Assembly (NCBI GenBank): GCA_025457665.1 | Contig: JALOTY010000022.1 | Location: forward strand, 1 to 50,174 | Direction of reading: 5' to 3' | From: Akkermansiaceae bacterium | GTDB lineage: Bacteria > Verrucomicrobiota > Verrucomicrobiia > Verrucomicrobiales > Akkermansiaceae | DNA length: 50,174 nucleotides | Part shown: positions 1-8,132 of the stretch, piece by piece | Layout: each line of letters opens with the position of its first letter | Numbering within the stretch: the stretch's first letter is position 1 | The notes under the pieces: generated by a model | What the model was told of the DNA's origin: nothing | The model's input: only the letters and a program-made list of their open reading frames with translations | Database searches by the model: none | Made by a program: the position numbers and the translations under genes

Positions 1-2247
1 GTGGTCGAGGGCGCCATCGCGGGTGATGTGGGTATCCAGGATCACCGAGCCGAGGTTGCAGACGGCGGTTTCCTCATCGGAGGTATTGAGGGTGATTTCC
101 GTGCAAAGGTTGCTGGAGTGGATCACGCCGGCGTGGTCCTGGGGGGAGCGGACGTTGCAGGGGTCCTTGAAGGTGATCCAGGGGTGGCCGGTTTCGAAGA
201 GCATTTTGAGCATGCCCTTCCAGAGTTCGATGGCGGGGAACTGGCGGGACCAGATTTTCCCTTCGGCGGCCATGGCTTCGTATTCGCAGTAGCGTTGTTC
301 GAAGGCCTTGCCGTAGAGGTCGTGGAGATCGGGGACTTCGTTGGAGCGGAAGAGCGTCCAGGTGCCGCGGTCTTCCATGCGTTTCATGAACAGGTCGGGG
401 ATCCAGTTGGCCGTGTTCATGTCGTGGCAGCGGCGGCGTTCGTCGCCGGTGTTCTTGCGGAGTTCGAGGAAGTCCTCGATGTCATTGTGCCAGGACTCGA
501 GGTAGGCGCAGCCGGAGCCACGGCGTTTTCCGCCCTGGTTGACGGCGACGAGTTGGTCGTTGTGGAGCTTGAGGAAGGGGATGATGCCCTGGGACTCGCC
601 ATTGGTGCCCTGGATGTAGCCGCCGGTGCCACGGACAGCGGTCCATGAGCCGCCGAGACCGCCGGCCCACTTTGAGAGGAAGGCATTTTCGGCGATGCCG
701 CGGATCATGATGCTCTCGATGGAGTCATCGACCTTGTAGAGGTAGCACGAGGAGAGCTGGGAGTGGAGGGTGCCGGAATTGAAGAGGGTGGGAGTGGACG
801 AGCAGAAGCGGCGGCCCTTGTAGAGGTTGTAGAGGCGGATGGCCCATTCCTCGCGCTTGCTTTCCTCTTTCTTGAAGAGGCCCATGGAAACGCGCATCCA
901 GAAGAACTGGGGCGTTTCGAGGCGGCGGGGCTTGGTGCCGGTTTTATCGACGATGAGGTAGCGGTCATACATCGTCTGGATCCCGAGGTAGTCGAAATCG
1001 AGGTCGGCCGAGGGATCGAGGGCGGCGGCGAGTTTATCGAGATCGTAGGAATCGAGCAGCTCGGCATGGAGGCGTTTGATGGCGACGCCGTGTTTCAGGT
1101 AGGACTTGAAGGCCTCCTGGTGGGCGGCCTTGAGGCGTTCGATGCCGTCCTTCTGGATGCTCCAATCGAGGACTTCCTCATAGATGTAGGAGAGGAGGAT
1201 GCGGCCGGCGAATTTCGCGAAGTCGGCATCTTTCTCGATGAGGGCCTTGGCATTGAGGATGATGGTGTTTTTGAGGTCTTTCTCGGAGATTTCCGAGCCG
1301 ACCGAGCGGCGGAGTTCGCGTTCGATTTCCGCTTCGGGCAGGCAGAGGTCGAGGCCGATGGAGGCGTAGGCGATGCGTTTTTTCAGCTCCGTGCCGTCCC
1401 AGAACGAGGCCTGGCCGTCATCGGTGGTGACGGTGACCATGAACTCCTGGTTCGGGTCTTCCGCGCTGTCTTCCTGTTCCTGGCGGAGGCGGGCGCGTTG
1501 GGCGCGGTAGAGGATGTAATGCTCGGCGGCCTTGAAGTGGCCCTGGCGCATGAGTTCCTCCTGGACCATGTCCTGGACGTCCTCGATGTGGACGAAGGAT
1601 TGGTCGCCACGGCGGACGCGCTCGGTGACGGCCTTGGCGATATCGATGGCGGGCTCGGGGTTTTCCTTGATGGTGAGGAAGGCTTTTCTAACAGCGATCT
1701 CGATCTTCGTTTCCGACCATGGCACGACATTGCCGGAGCGGCGGATGAGGCGGACGGGGAGCGAGTGGATGCCGGTGAAGACATCGACGGTGCCGGTCTT
1801 TTCCATCGAGCGGCGGAAGGCGAGGGATTTGGCGACATCGTAGGCCTCGTTTTCGAGCAGGGCCTTTTCGATGAGCAGGTAGAGATCGGCTTCGGAAAGC
1901 CGGAGGCGGCCGCCGTCATCGAGCGACTTGGTGAGGGAGTTCGCGACCGCGTGGGCGACATCGGAAACGAACTTGCGGTTCACGTCCGAGAAGATGGATT
2001 TCTCATCGTGATGGCGGGAGATGAGGAGGTCGGCGAGGGATTCGCCGATGGCATCCGCGACGTCTTCGAGCGAGAAGTGGGTGTCCTGATTGCCGCGGGT
2101 GACGATGATGTCGGAGATCGGTTTGCGGCGTTCCGCTGGCAGGACATCGCGCCAGGCGTAGGCACGATCGCTGGCGGGGAGGGCGAAGCGGTCGGTGATG
2201 ACTTGCTTCAGGAGGTTATCTTCATCGGGATTGACGGCGCGGTACAT
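1..2247 (-). CDS. nrdA: Ribonucleoside-diphosphate reductase large subunit, C-terminus beyond window
   Basis: Class I ribonucleotide reductase alpha subunit, which reduces NDPs to dNDPs with a small subunit supplying the radical. The reading frame starts MYRAVNPDED at 2247 and stays open for 749 codons to the left edge, so the C-terminus is missing. Two ATP-cone-like segments come first: a diverged one at about residues 45-145 and a second at about 160-250 (VVPWSETKIEIAVRKAF). Tandem cones also occur in chlamydial NrdA. The catalytic barrel follows with the expected residues: the cysteine of LSSCYL, the radical triad N-x-C-x-E in SSNLCTEI, and the partner cysteine in AVCNLGSV. The run GGKRRGSGCAYLESWH matches the family. 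It lies downstream of nrdB on the same strand, with a four-helix-bundle gene between them. An in-frame stop at 2299-2301 limits the start. Confidence 0.95.
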   Translation of the reverse strand, partial: MYRAVNPDEDNLLKQVITDRFALPASDRAYAWRDVLPAERRKPISDIIVTRGNQDTHFSLEDVADAIGESLADLLISRHHDEKSIFSDVNRKFVSDVAHAVANSLTKSLDDGGRLRLSEADLYLLIEKALLENEAYDVAKSLAFRRSMEKTGTVDVFTGIHSLPVRLIRRSGNVVPWSETKIEIAVRKAFLTIKENPEPAIDIAKAVTERVRRGDQSFVHIEDVQDMVQEELMRQGHFKAAEHYILYRAQRARLRQEQEDSAEDPNQEFMVTVTTDDGQASFWDGTELKKRIAYASIGLDLCLPEAEIERELRRSVGSEISEKDLKNTIILNAKALIEKDADFAKFAGRILLSYIYEEVLDWSIQKDGIERLKAAHQEAFKSYLKHGVAIKRLHAELLDSYDLDKLAAALDPSADLDFDYLGIQTMYDRYLIVDKTGTKPRRLETPQFFWMRVSMGLFKKEESKREEWAIRLYNLYKGRRFCSSTPTLFNSGTLHSQLSSCYLYKVDDSIESIMIRGIAENAFLSKWAGGLGGSWTAVRGTGGYIQGTNGESQGIIPFLKLHNDQLVAVNQGGKRRGSGCAYLESWHNDIEDFLELRKNTGDERRRCHDMNTANWIPDLFMKRMEDRGTWTLFRSNEVPDLHDLYGKAFEQRYCEYEAMAAEGKIWSRQFPAIELWKGMLKMLFETGHPWITFKDPCNVRSPQDHAGVIHSSNLCTEITLNTSDEETAVCNLGSVILDTHITRDGALDH

Positions 2248-2283
2248 GGTCGTGAGGTGTGGGTGAGCTTTTGGTGGGAGAGG

Positions 2284-2563
2284 GTGAGCGGTGATCTGTT
2301 AGTGGTGATCGGTGGACGGTGATCAGTGATCGGTGGAACAGCCTTGGTTGGTGAGCAGTGAGCGGTGAGCAGTGAGCAGTGATCGGTGAACGGCGGAACA
2401 GCCTTGGGCGGTGAGCGGTGAGCGGTGATCGGTGGAACAGCCTTGGATGGTGAGCGGTGATCGGTGAGCGGTGGAACAGCCGAAGGTTGGTGAGCGGTGA
2501 GCGGTGAGCAGTGAGCAGTGATCGGTGAACGGTGGAACAGCCTTGGGCGGTGAATGGTGATCA
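2284..2563. repeat. Quasi-periodic GTGATCGGTGA-type repeat array
   Basis: The spacer between nrdA and the four-helix-bundle gene is built almost entirely from short variants of GGTGA(T/G)C(A/G)GTGA, broken at irregular intervals by GGAACAGCC(T/G). The GGTGGAACAGCC phrase occurs at least four times. No gene fits here. The phrase GGAACAGCCGA also appears twice in the separate repeat block at 7.76-8.08 kb, which suggests a shared repeat family. Arrays of this kind are often seen beside four-helix-bundle genes; that link is from general familiarity and was not computed. Confidence 0.85.
2317..2338 (+). repeat. 22-bp inverted repeat, left copy
   Basis: The 22 bases at 2317-2338 (core GATCAGTGATCGG) are the exact reverse complement of 2966-2987. 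The two copies enclose 671 bp containing the four-helix-bundle gene. They look like the ends of a cassette, although many imperfect variants of the same word lie in the array between them. Confidence 0.8.
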
Positions 2564-2944
2564 GGAATTCTTGTTTAGGCGGCGGAGGAGGGAGTTGATG
2601 AGGGCTTGGAGCATTTTTGAGATGATCCGGGTTTCGGCGATCATTTCGCGGGTGCGGTCGAGAGGCGGGGCTCCGAGTCGCTGACGCACGCGATCGGCAA
2701 CGTAGAGTTGGGTGCGGAGTTCGCCACAGGAGCCTTTGCTGATCCGCAGGAAGCGGATGAACTCGGGCGTGGTATCGCGTTCCGCTCCCTCGGCGATGTT
2801 GCAGGGGATCGAGAGAGACGAGCGCTCCATTTGGCTGCGAAGTGCGAAGTCCTTCGAATCAGCAAGCGCGACATGAACATCCACCGCGAGGTTGCAACCC
2901 CGCTTCCAGACTTCCAAATCCTCAAAGGTTTCGATTTCGCTCAT
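2561..2944 (-). CDS. Four-helix-bundle protein, 23S rRNA intervening-sequence (IVP) type
   Basis: A 127-residue protein starting MSEIETFEDLEVWKRG. It has the hallmarks of the TIGR02436/PF05635 family: F-x-DL-x-VW near the N-terminus, SSLSIPCNIAEG in the second helix, then FIRFLRISKGSCGELRTQL. Members were first found as ORFs inside spirochaete 23S rRNA intervening sequences, and a relative (Avd) is the accessory protein of diversity-generating retroelements. The function of free-standing copies is not established. This copy sits between nrdB and nrdA on their strand, with repeat arrays on both sides and a 22-bp inverted repeat around it. The next upstream ATG at 2971 would add nine residues; 2944 fits the family start better. 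Confidence 0.88.
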   Translation of the reverse strand: MSEIETFEDLEVWKRGCNLAVDVHVALADSKDFALRSQMERSSLSIPCNIAEGAERDTTPEFIRFLRISKGSCGELRTQLYVADRVRQRLGAPPLDRTREMIAETRIISKMLQALINSLLRRLNKNS

Positions 2945-2965
2945 GGTTTGCTTCGTTCCCTGTCT

Positions 2966-2987
2966 TTCCACCGATCACTGATCACCG
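2966..2987 (-). repeat. 22-bp inverted repeat, right copy
   Basis: Exact reverse complement of 2317-2338, lying 22 bp upstream of the four-helix-bundle gene start. It occupies most of the 61-bp gap between that gene and nrdB. Confidence 0.8.
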
Positions 2988-3005
2988 ACCACCCGGCACT
3001 TTTCC

Positions 3006-4042
3006 TTACAACTCGTCGTCATCGACGTTCGAGAGGGCGGAGGCTTTTTGGTATTCGGTGACGCGGCCTTCGAAGAAGTTGGTTTCCTTCTTGATATCCA
3101 TCATCTCGGCCAGCCAGGGGAAGGGGTTGGTGGTGGCGGGGTTGAGCGGGGCGAGGCCGCAGGAAGTGAGGCGGCGGTCGGCGATGTAGTCGATGTAAGT
3201 CTCGAAATCCCCCGAGTTCAGGCCGAGGCCGGCGACGGGGAGGCAGTCGCGGATGAATTCCTTTTCCAGACGGATGCCCTCGGCCATGGTCGAGCGGAGG
3301 TCTTCGCGGAAATCCTCGGTCCAGATGTCCGGGTTTTCATCGACGAGGTCCATGAGAAGATTGCGGAAGACCTCGATGTGATTGGATTCATCGCGCAGCG
3401 TGTAGCGGAACATGGTGCCGATGCCGGGGAACTTGTTCTGGCGGTAGAGGCTGAGGATCATGCCGAAGAGGCCGTAGAACTGGGTGCCTTCCATGACCTG
3501 GCCGAACATGAAGATCGGAGGCTGCGGGAGTTTGAGACGACGAAATGGTTCTTGGCCTTGATGGTGGGGACGTCCTCGAACATCGCCTCGCACTCGTGGG
3601 GGTTCAGGCCGATGGAGGACAGCATGTAAACGAGGCTGTCGGCATGGATGTTTTCCTCATGGGCGTGGCGGCCGAGGACGAGTTTCAGCTCGGGGGCGGT
3701 GACGACTTCGCGGACGACGTGGAGGATGTTGTCGCCGACGATGCCTTCGGCCGCGGAGAAATAGCCGATGCCCATCTTGATGATCCAGCGTTCGACATCG
3801 GTGATTTCATCCGAGCGCCACTGTTCGACATCCTTCTGCATGGTGATGTCTTCGGGCTCCCAGTGGTTGTTCTTCATCGTCTTGTACAAGTCGTACGCCC
3901 ACTGGTATTTCAGTGGGAGGATGTTGAAGAACATGGTTTCACGGCCATTGATGACCTTCTTGGCCTGATAGGCCTGCTCAGCCTTTTCTTTATCGAGAAC
4001 GAAGCTGCGGTTACCGACGGTGATGGTGGTGGTGGCGGACAT
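3006..4042 (-). pseudogene. nrdB: Ribonucleotide reductase small subunit, disrupted by a frame break near 3516
   Basis: Radical-generating R2 subunit of class I ribonucleotide reductase. The N-terminal part reads MSATTTITVGNRSFVLDKEK from 4042 and stays in frame to about KAKNHFVVSNSRSLR. The C-terminal part resumes in another frame at IFMFGQVMEGTQFYG near 3516 and ends ALSNVDDDEL at 3006. Compared with the chlamydial protein, roughly 10-15 residues are also missing at the junction, so this is a deletion not divisible by three. All six metal ligands are present over the two pieces: E99, E130 and H133 in the first, and E of VMEG plus E and H of RDESNH in the second. The position of the E. coli radical tyrosine holds Leu137. 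The cause is either an assembly error or real inactivation; nothing in the sequence suggests programmed frameshifting. Confidence 0.85.
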
Positions 4043-4643
4043 GTTTGCAGGGAAAAGAGGGATGTAAGGAAGGGTGGTGTGTGGGGCGGTGAGAGCAGCG
4101 TCCGAGCCATTTCCGTGGGGCCCGGGCGCGACGCGCACAGCGTTGGAGAGACTGCCAGAAAGAGGCGGGGCGGGACAAGTCGATTTTGCTCATATGGTAT
4201 CAACAAATTATTCACAATACCACATCTTGTATGATGAAAGTGGATTGAAGGGCTTGACTTGTGCCTTGGAGGAAAAGGATGCGCGGAAATTCAAGGAAGG
4301 GCGCGGACGGGCGGGAGAGGGGGTCGCCCCCAAGATACGTGCCGAAAAATTTTCCAAGCCTCAGCGCCCGGGGTTTCCGGGGCGGATTTTTAAAATGTTA
4401 GGCACGGATATCCGAATGATTGGTGGAATTTCGGCCCAAAGCTACGGGAAACACGGTAGTTTGTAGGGAAAAAATTTGTGTGGGGGGTGGTGGATGAGGA
4501 ACGGGCGTGACGGGGTGGACGTGGGGCCGTGGAGGGGATTTCCCGGGACGGAAGAGAGGGGGAAGCTTGGATTTCAGGGGGTCGGGCGGGGGCGGGCAGG
4601 ATCCATCATTGGCAAGGGGCCGGAATCCTGCGATGCCGGGGGC
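4043..4643. other. Intergenic region between nrdB and argC
   Basis: A 601-bp region between divergent genes. Apart from the AT-rich candidate promoter at 4189-4230, I see a GC-rich imperfect hairpin followed by a T-run near 4375-4392 (its role is unclear, as no plus-strand gene precedes it). The open frame running from 4476 into argC lacks family character before 4644. Confidence 0.6.
4189..4230 (-). promoter_or_regulatory. Candidate nrdB promoter in an AT-rich island
   Basis: On the minus strand TTGTGA (4217-4212) and TATGAG (4194-4189) are separated by 17 bp, about 145 bp upstream of nrdB. The island at 4190-4250 is strikingly AT-rich for this genome. An ACAA-N9-TTGT inverted repeat (4214-4230) overlaps the -35 and could be an operator; it resembles an NrdR box only loosely. 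Confidence 0.4.
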
Positions 4644-5687
4644 ATGGATCGCGTCAAGGTCGCCATCGTCGGAGCCAGCGGCTACACCGGGCAGGAGCTG
4701 GTGCGCCGGCTGTTGCTGCATTCGCATGTGGAAATCACGGCGGTCACCTCGCGCCAGGAGGCGGGGCGGACCTTGGCGGCGATTTTCCCGCGTTTCCGTG
4801 GCCTGCCCGGGTCGGAGTTGGAATTCATCGAGCCGGATCCGGACGTCATCGCGGCGAGTGGTGCGCGTTTTGCGTTTCTGGCCCTGCCGCACGGGGTGGC
4901 GGCGGAGATCGGCCGGGCTTTGCTGGATCGGGGGCTGCGGGTGATCGATCTGAGTGCGGATTTCCGCATTCACGATGCGTCGGTGTATGAGGAATTCTAT
5001 GAGCACCCCCACCCTGCCCCGGATCTTCTGGCGGAGGCGGTGTATGGTTTGCCGGAGGTGCGGGCGGAGGAAATCCGGGCGGCGCGATTGATTGCTTCGC
5101 CAGGATGTTATCCGACGAGCATTCTGCTGCCCTTGTTGCCGCTGCTGCGGGCGGGCTTGATCGATCCCGGGACGATCGTGGCAAACTCCATGAGCGGAGT
5201 GAGCGGGGCGGGTCGCAAGGCGGATCTGAGCCTGCTTTTCTGCGAGTGCAACGAGAGCGCGCGGGCCTACGGGGTTCCGAAGCATCGGCACCTTTCGGAA
5301 ATCGAACAGGAGCTGAGCCTCGCGGCGGGGAGCAAGGTGGTGATTTCGTTCATCCCGCACCTGATTCCGGTGAATGCCGGCATCGTCACCACGACCACGG
5401 CGATGCTGGGCGCGGGCATCGATCCCGCGGCCGTGGGTGCCGCGCTGGATGCGGCCTATGCCGGTGAGCCCTTCGTGCGGCTGTTAGGACGTGGGCAGGC
5501 GGCGGATACCAAGCGGGTGACCGGGACCAATTTCATCGATATCGGCTGGGCGCACGACCCGCGGACCGGCCGGGTGATCCTGATGAGTGCGGAGGACAAC
5601 CTGGGCAAAGGAGCCGGCGGGCAGGCGATCCAGTCCTTCAACCTGATGGCGGGACTTCCCGCATCGGCCGGGTTGCATTTTGTCTGA
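4644..5687 (+). CDS. argC: N-acetyl-gamma-glutamyl-phosphate reductase
   Basis: Third step of arginine synthesis: NADPH-dependent reduction of N-acetylglutamyl phosphate to the semialdehyde, in the cytosol. The 347-residue protein begins MDRVKVAIVGASGYTGQELV, with the nucleotide-binding G-A-S-G-Y-T-G at residues 10-16. The catalytic cysteine is C155 in ASPGCYPTS, and the family phrase SGVSGAGRKAD follows. The frame is open further upstream to 4476, but those residues do not resemble the family, so the ATG at 4644 is preferred. Length is normal for the family. argJ follows directly, giving an argCJ pair; no other arg genes are in the window. Confidence 0.96.
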   Translation: MDRVKVAIVGASGYTGQELVRRLLLHSHVEITAVTSRQEAGRTLAAIFPRFRGLPGSELEFIEPDPDVIAASGARFAFLALPHGVAAEIGRALLDRGLRVIDLSADFRIHDASVYEEFYEHPHPAPDLLAEAVYGLPEVRAEEIRAARLIASPGCYPTSILLPLLPLLRAGLIDPGTIVANSMSGVSGAGRKADLSLLFCECNESARAYGVPKHRHLSEIEQELSLAAGSKVVISFIPHLIPVNAGIVTTTTAMLGAGIDPAAVGAALDAAYAGEPFVRLLGRGQAADTKRVTGTNFIDIGWAHDPRTGRVILMSAEDNLGKGAGGQAIQSFNLMAGLPASAGLHFV

Positions 5688-5714
5688 CAAGTGTCCAATA
5701 TCACCGCCTTTGCC

Positions 5715-6974
5715 ATGGAACCTGACTTTCCCATCACCCGGATCAAAGGCGGCGTGGGTGCCCCGCAAGGCTTCCTGACCTCTGCCATTTCCTGTGGGAT
5801 CAAGAATCCCGCAGTGGAACGGCTGGATCTGGCCTTGATCCACTCCGAGCTGCCCTGCACCTCTGCGGGGACCTTCACCACGAACCGGGTGAAGGCGGCA
5901 CCGGTGAAAATGACCCAGGCCCACATCCGCAAGGGCGACCTGCGGACCATCATTGCCAATTCCGGCAATGCCAACGCCTGCACCGGCATGCAGGGGATCC
6001 ACGACTCGCGGGCGATGGCCGACGGAGTGGCCGAGTTGCTGGGTTTGAAACGGACCGAGGTGGGGGTGTGTTCCACCGGGGTGATCGGCCTGCCGATGCC
6101 GATGATGCGGATTTCCCCGAGGCTGGGCGAACTGGTCGGCGCGCTGGAACCCGGACGCGGCCCGGATGTGGCGCGGGCGATCATGACCAGTGACACGCGG
6201 CCGAAAGAGCTGGCGATTTCCTTCGACCTCGGCGGCACGCGGGTGCGGCTGGGCGGCTGCGTGAAAGGCGCGGGGATGATCTGTCCGAGCATGTCGACCA
6301 TGCTTTGTTTCATCACCACCGATGCCGCCATCCCGCGGGAAAGCCTGCGGCTGGCGGTGCTGGAGGCCGTGGAGGAAAGTTTCAACCGTATCACCATCGA
6401 TGGCGACACGAGCACCAACGACACCGTGCTGGTGCTGGCCAACGGGGCATCCGGGATCAAGCCCGTGCGCCGCAACGGTCCGCGCTGCCGGCAGTTCCGC
6501 AAAGCGCTGCGCTGGCTGATGCTGGAGCTGGCGAAAGCGGTGGTGCGGGATGGCGAGAGGGTGACGAAGTTCGTGCACGTCAAGGTCCGCGGCGCTCGCA
6601 CTTATCTGGATGCCAAGAAGGTGGCCGAAGCGGTGTGCAAATCCGCGCTGGTGAAGGCCTCGTGGAATGGCGGCGACCCGAACTGGGGCCGCGTGCTTCA
6701 TGCGGTGGGATACTCGCGCGCGGCGATCCGCGAGGAGCTGATCGACATCCTCTACAACGGCACCCCGGCCTGTGTCGGCGGCTTGCAGGCGGAAACGCCC
6801 ATGGACAAGCTGCGCGACATTGCGGCGCTGCCGGAATTCGAAATCGAAATCCGCCTGAACCAGGGCAGCGCGGAGTACGACATGTATAGTAGTGATTTTT
6901 CGCCGGAATACATCGATTTCAACCGCTCCGAATACGCCTACTGGAAACAGGCCCGCAAGGACGGTCTGGTCTGA
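5715..6974 (+). CDS. argJ: Bifunctional glutamate N-acetyltransferase / ornithine acetyltransferase
   Basis: ArgJ moves the acetyl group from N-acetylornithine to glutamate in the cyclic arginine pathway; some members also use acetyl-CoA. The protein is 419 residues from MEPDFPITRIKGGV. The self-cleavage site is visible at KGAGMICPSMSTM, where Thr195 would become the N-terminal nucleophile of the beta chain. Other family phrases are NSGNANACTG and TSDTRPKE. The C-terminus YSSDFSPEYIDFNRSEY is slightly longer than the usual ending in Y-x-R-S. A GTG start at 5691, 3 bp after the argC stop, is also possible and would add eight residues. Cotranscribed with argC. Confidence 0.95.
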   Translation: MEPDFPITRIKGGVGAPQGFLTSAISCGIKNPAVERLDLALIHSELPCTSAGTFTTNRVKAAPVKMTQAHIRKGDLRTIIANSGNANACTGMQGIHDSRAMADGVAELLGLKRTEVGVCSTGVIGLPMPMMRISPRLGELVGALEPGRGPDVARAIMTSDTRPKELAISFDLGGTRVRLGGCVKGAGMICPSMSTMLCFITTDAAIPRESLRLAVLEAVEESFNRITIDGDTSTNDTVLVLANGASGIKPVRRNGPRCRQFRKALRWLMLELAKAVVRDGERVTKFVHVKVRGARTYLDAKKVAEAVCKSALVKASWNGGDPNWGRVLHAVGYSRAAIREELIDILYNGTPACVGGLQAETPMDKLRDIAALPEFEIEIRLNQGSAEYDMYSSDFSPEYIDFNRSEYAYWKQARKDGLV

Positions 6975-7058
6975 GCAAAAAGCGTGGCGGGTTTCGCGGG
7001 GAGGAAAGCGGTTTCGCCATCCGCGTGACGGAGAAAGAGCCGGGATCGCGGATGAGGA

Positions 7059-7088
7059 TTCGACTCCGGCCTGCCGAATGCTTAGTCT
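7059..7088 (+). promoter_or_regulatory. Candidate promoter for shikimate kinase
   Basis: TTCGAC (7059-7064), an 18-bp spacer and TAGTCT (7083-7088). The -10 ends only 6 nt before the ATG at 7095, so a transcript from it would be leaderless or nearly so. The -35 is weak. Confidence 0.45.
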
Positions 7089-7094
7089 CACCCC

Positions 7095-7643
7095 ATGAAC
7101 CCGGCCAAAGGCCTCACCAAAAACATCGTTCTCATCGGCTTCATGGGCTGTGGGAAGACCACCATCGCCCGCGTGCTGGGGCGCATGCTCGGCACCGAGG
7201 TGGTGGATCTCGACCATCTCATCGAGGAAAAAGCCGGCATGCCCATCCCGCGGATTTTCGCCGAAAAGGGCGAAGGCTGGTTCCGCCAACTCGAGGCCGC
7301 CGTGCTCCAGGAACTCTCCGCGCCGGGACCGCCGCGCATCGTCTCCACCGGCGGTGGCATCATCACCCGCAAGCGCAGCCGCTCGCTGCTCAGGCAGATC
7401 GGCTACGTGGTGTGGCTTCAGGCACCGGTGGAGGCGATCCTCGACCGCACCTCGCGCAATCGGGACCGACCCTTGTTAGAAACCGTGGACCCGCGGGCCC
7501 GGATTCAGGCACTGCTGGCCGAGCGCGAGCCGCTCTATCGTGCCAGTTCCGACCTGGTGATCGATACCGGCGGTCTCGACCCCGAGGAAACCGCCTGCGG
7601 GATCCTGGAAAGCGCCCGTTATCACTTCGCCCAGGGGGGGTGA
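7095..7643 (+). CDS. aroK: Shikimate kinase
   Basis: Phosphorylates shikimate at the 3-hydroxyl with ATP, the fifth step of the chorismate pathway. The 182-residue protein carries the P-loop GFMGCGKTT (residues 15-23), the shikimate-binding aspartates in VVDLDHLIEE (D38, D40), STGGGIITRK with the substrate-binding triple glycine, and the lid-region arginine in RNRDRPLLE. Length is standard. It follows argJ by 120 bp with its own candidate promoter. Downstream lies a repeat block rather than another aromatic pathway gene. Whether to call it aroK or aroL cannot be decided from sequence; aroK is the usual name for single copies. Confidence 0.93.
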   Translation: MNPAKGLTKNIVLIGFMGCGKTTIARVLGRMLGTEVVDLDHLIEEKAGMPIPRIFAEKGEGWFRQLEAAVLQELSAPGPPRIVSTGGGIITRKRSRSLLRQIGYVVWLQAPVEAILDRTSRNRDRPLLETVDPRARIQALLAEREPLYRASSDLVIDTGGLDPEETACGILESARYHFAQGG

Positions 7644-7651
7644 GGGAAAAG

Positions 7652-7739
7652 CTGAAATGCTGAAAAACTGAAAAACTGAAAAACTGAAACGCTGAAAAAC
7701 TGAAACGCTGAAACGCTGAAATGCTGAAATGCTGAAATG
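7652..7739 (+). repeat. Tandem array of an 8-bp unit, CTGAAANN, 11 copies
   Basis: Eleven consecutive 8-bp units CTGAAA followed by AA, CG or TG, starting 8 bp after the shikimate kinase stop. The units are in perfect register, and only the last two bases vary between AA, TG and CG. No coding potential. Confidence 0.92.
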
Positions 7740-7763
7740 AGAGGGGCTCCGCGCAGAGCCATT

Positions 7764-8083
7764 GCTACTGAGAGAGGACCACGGAATACTCGGAAAACAC
7801 GGAATGGTTGATGGGGATTATCTAACAACGAAAAGATCGAAAGGGGCGAAAGGAACAGCCGAGGGAGGATGGTGGATGGTAGATGCTCCGCGCGAAGCAT
7901 TGGCGGTTTCTTGCTCCTTGCTCCCTGCTTCCCGCTACTGAAGAGGGAACCACGGAATACTCGGAAGACACGGAAAGGTTGATGGGGATTATCTAACAAC
8001 GAAAGAATCGAAAAGGACGAAAGGAACAGCCGAGGGAGGATGGTGGATGGCAGATGCTCGGCGCGGGGCATTGGCTGTTTCTC
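7764..8083. repeat. Two copies of a ~150-bp direct repeat with internal hairpin
   Basis: Copy 1 is about 7764-7914 and copy 2 about 7934-8083, offset by 170 bp and very similar. Shared phrases include CCACGGAATACTCGGAA, GTTGATGGGGATTATC, and AGCCGAGGGAGGATGGTGG. Each copy ends in a hairpin-forming word around ATGCT-CCGCGCGA-AGCAT, and a third partial hairpin (GGCTCCGCGCAGAGCC) lies at 7744-7759. With the tandem array this fills the ~490-bp gap between shikimate kinase and lspA. A minus-strand open frame through it merely reflects the repeat. Confidence 0.85.
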
Positions 8084-8132
8084 CGGTCTTGAGTCTTGCG
8101 TCTCCTCCCGGCTGTTCTTTGAACTTTGCCGA

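Noticed and set aside
1..2322. Long plus-strand open frames (215 and 519 residues, Glu/Gly/Val-rich) over the nrdA region
   Set aside because: They are antisense shadows of nrdA, whose minus frame has all reductase motifs. High GC at third codon positions removes stop codons on the opposite strand.
3458..3593. Programmed ribosomal frameshift in nrdB
   Set aside because: No slippery heptamer or downstream structure is visible and conserved residues are missing at the junction, so a deletion explains it better.
4214..4230. NrdR box upstream of nrdB
   Set aside because: Only the outer ACAA/TTGT arms fit; no second box at the usual ~31-bp spacing. Kept only as a possible operator.
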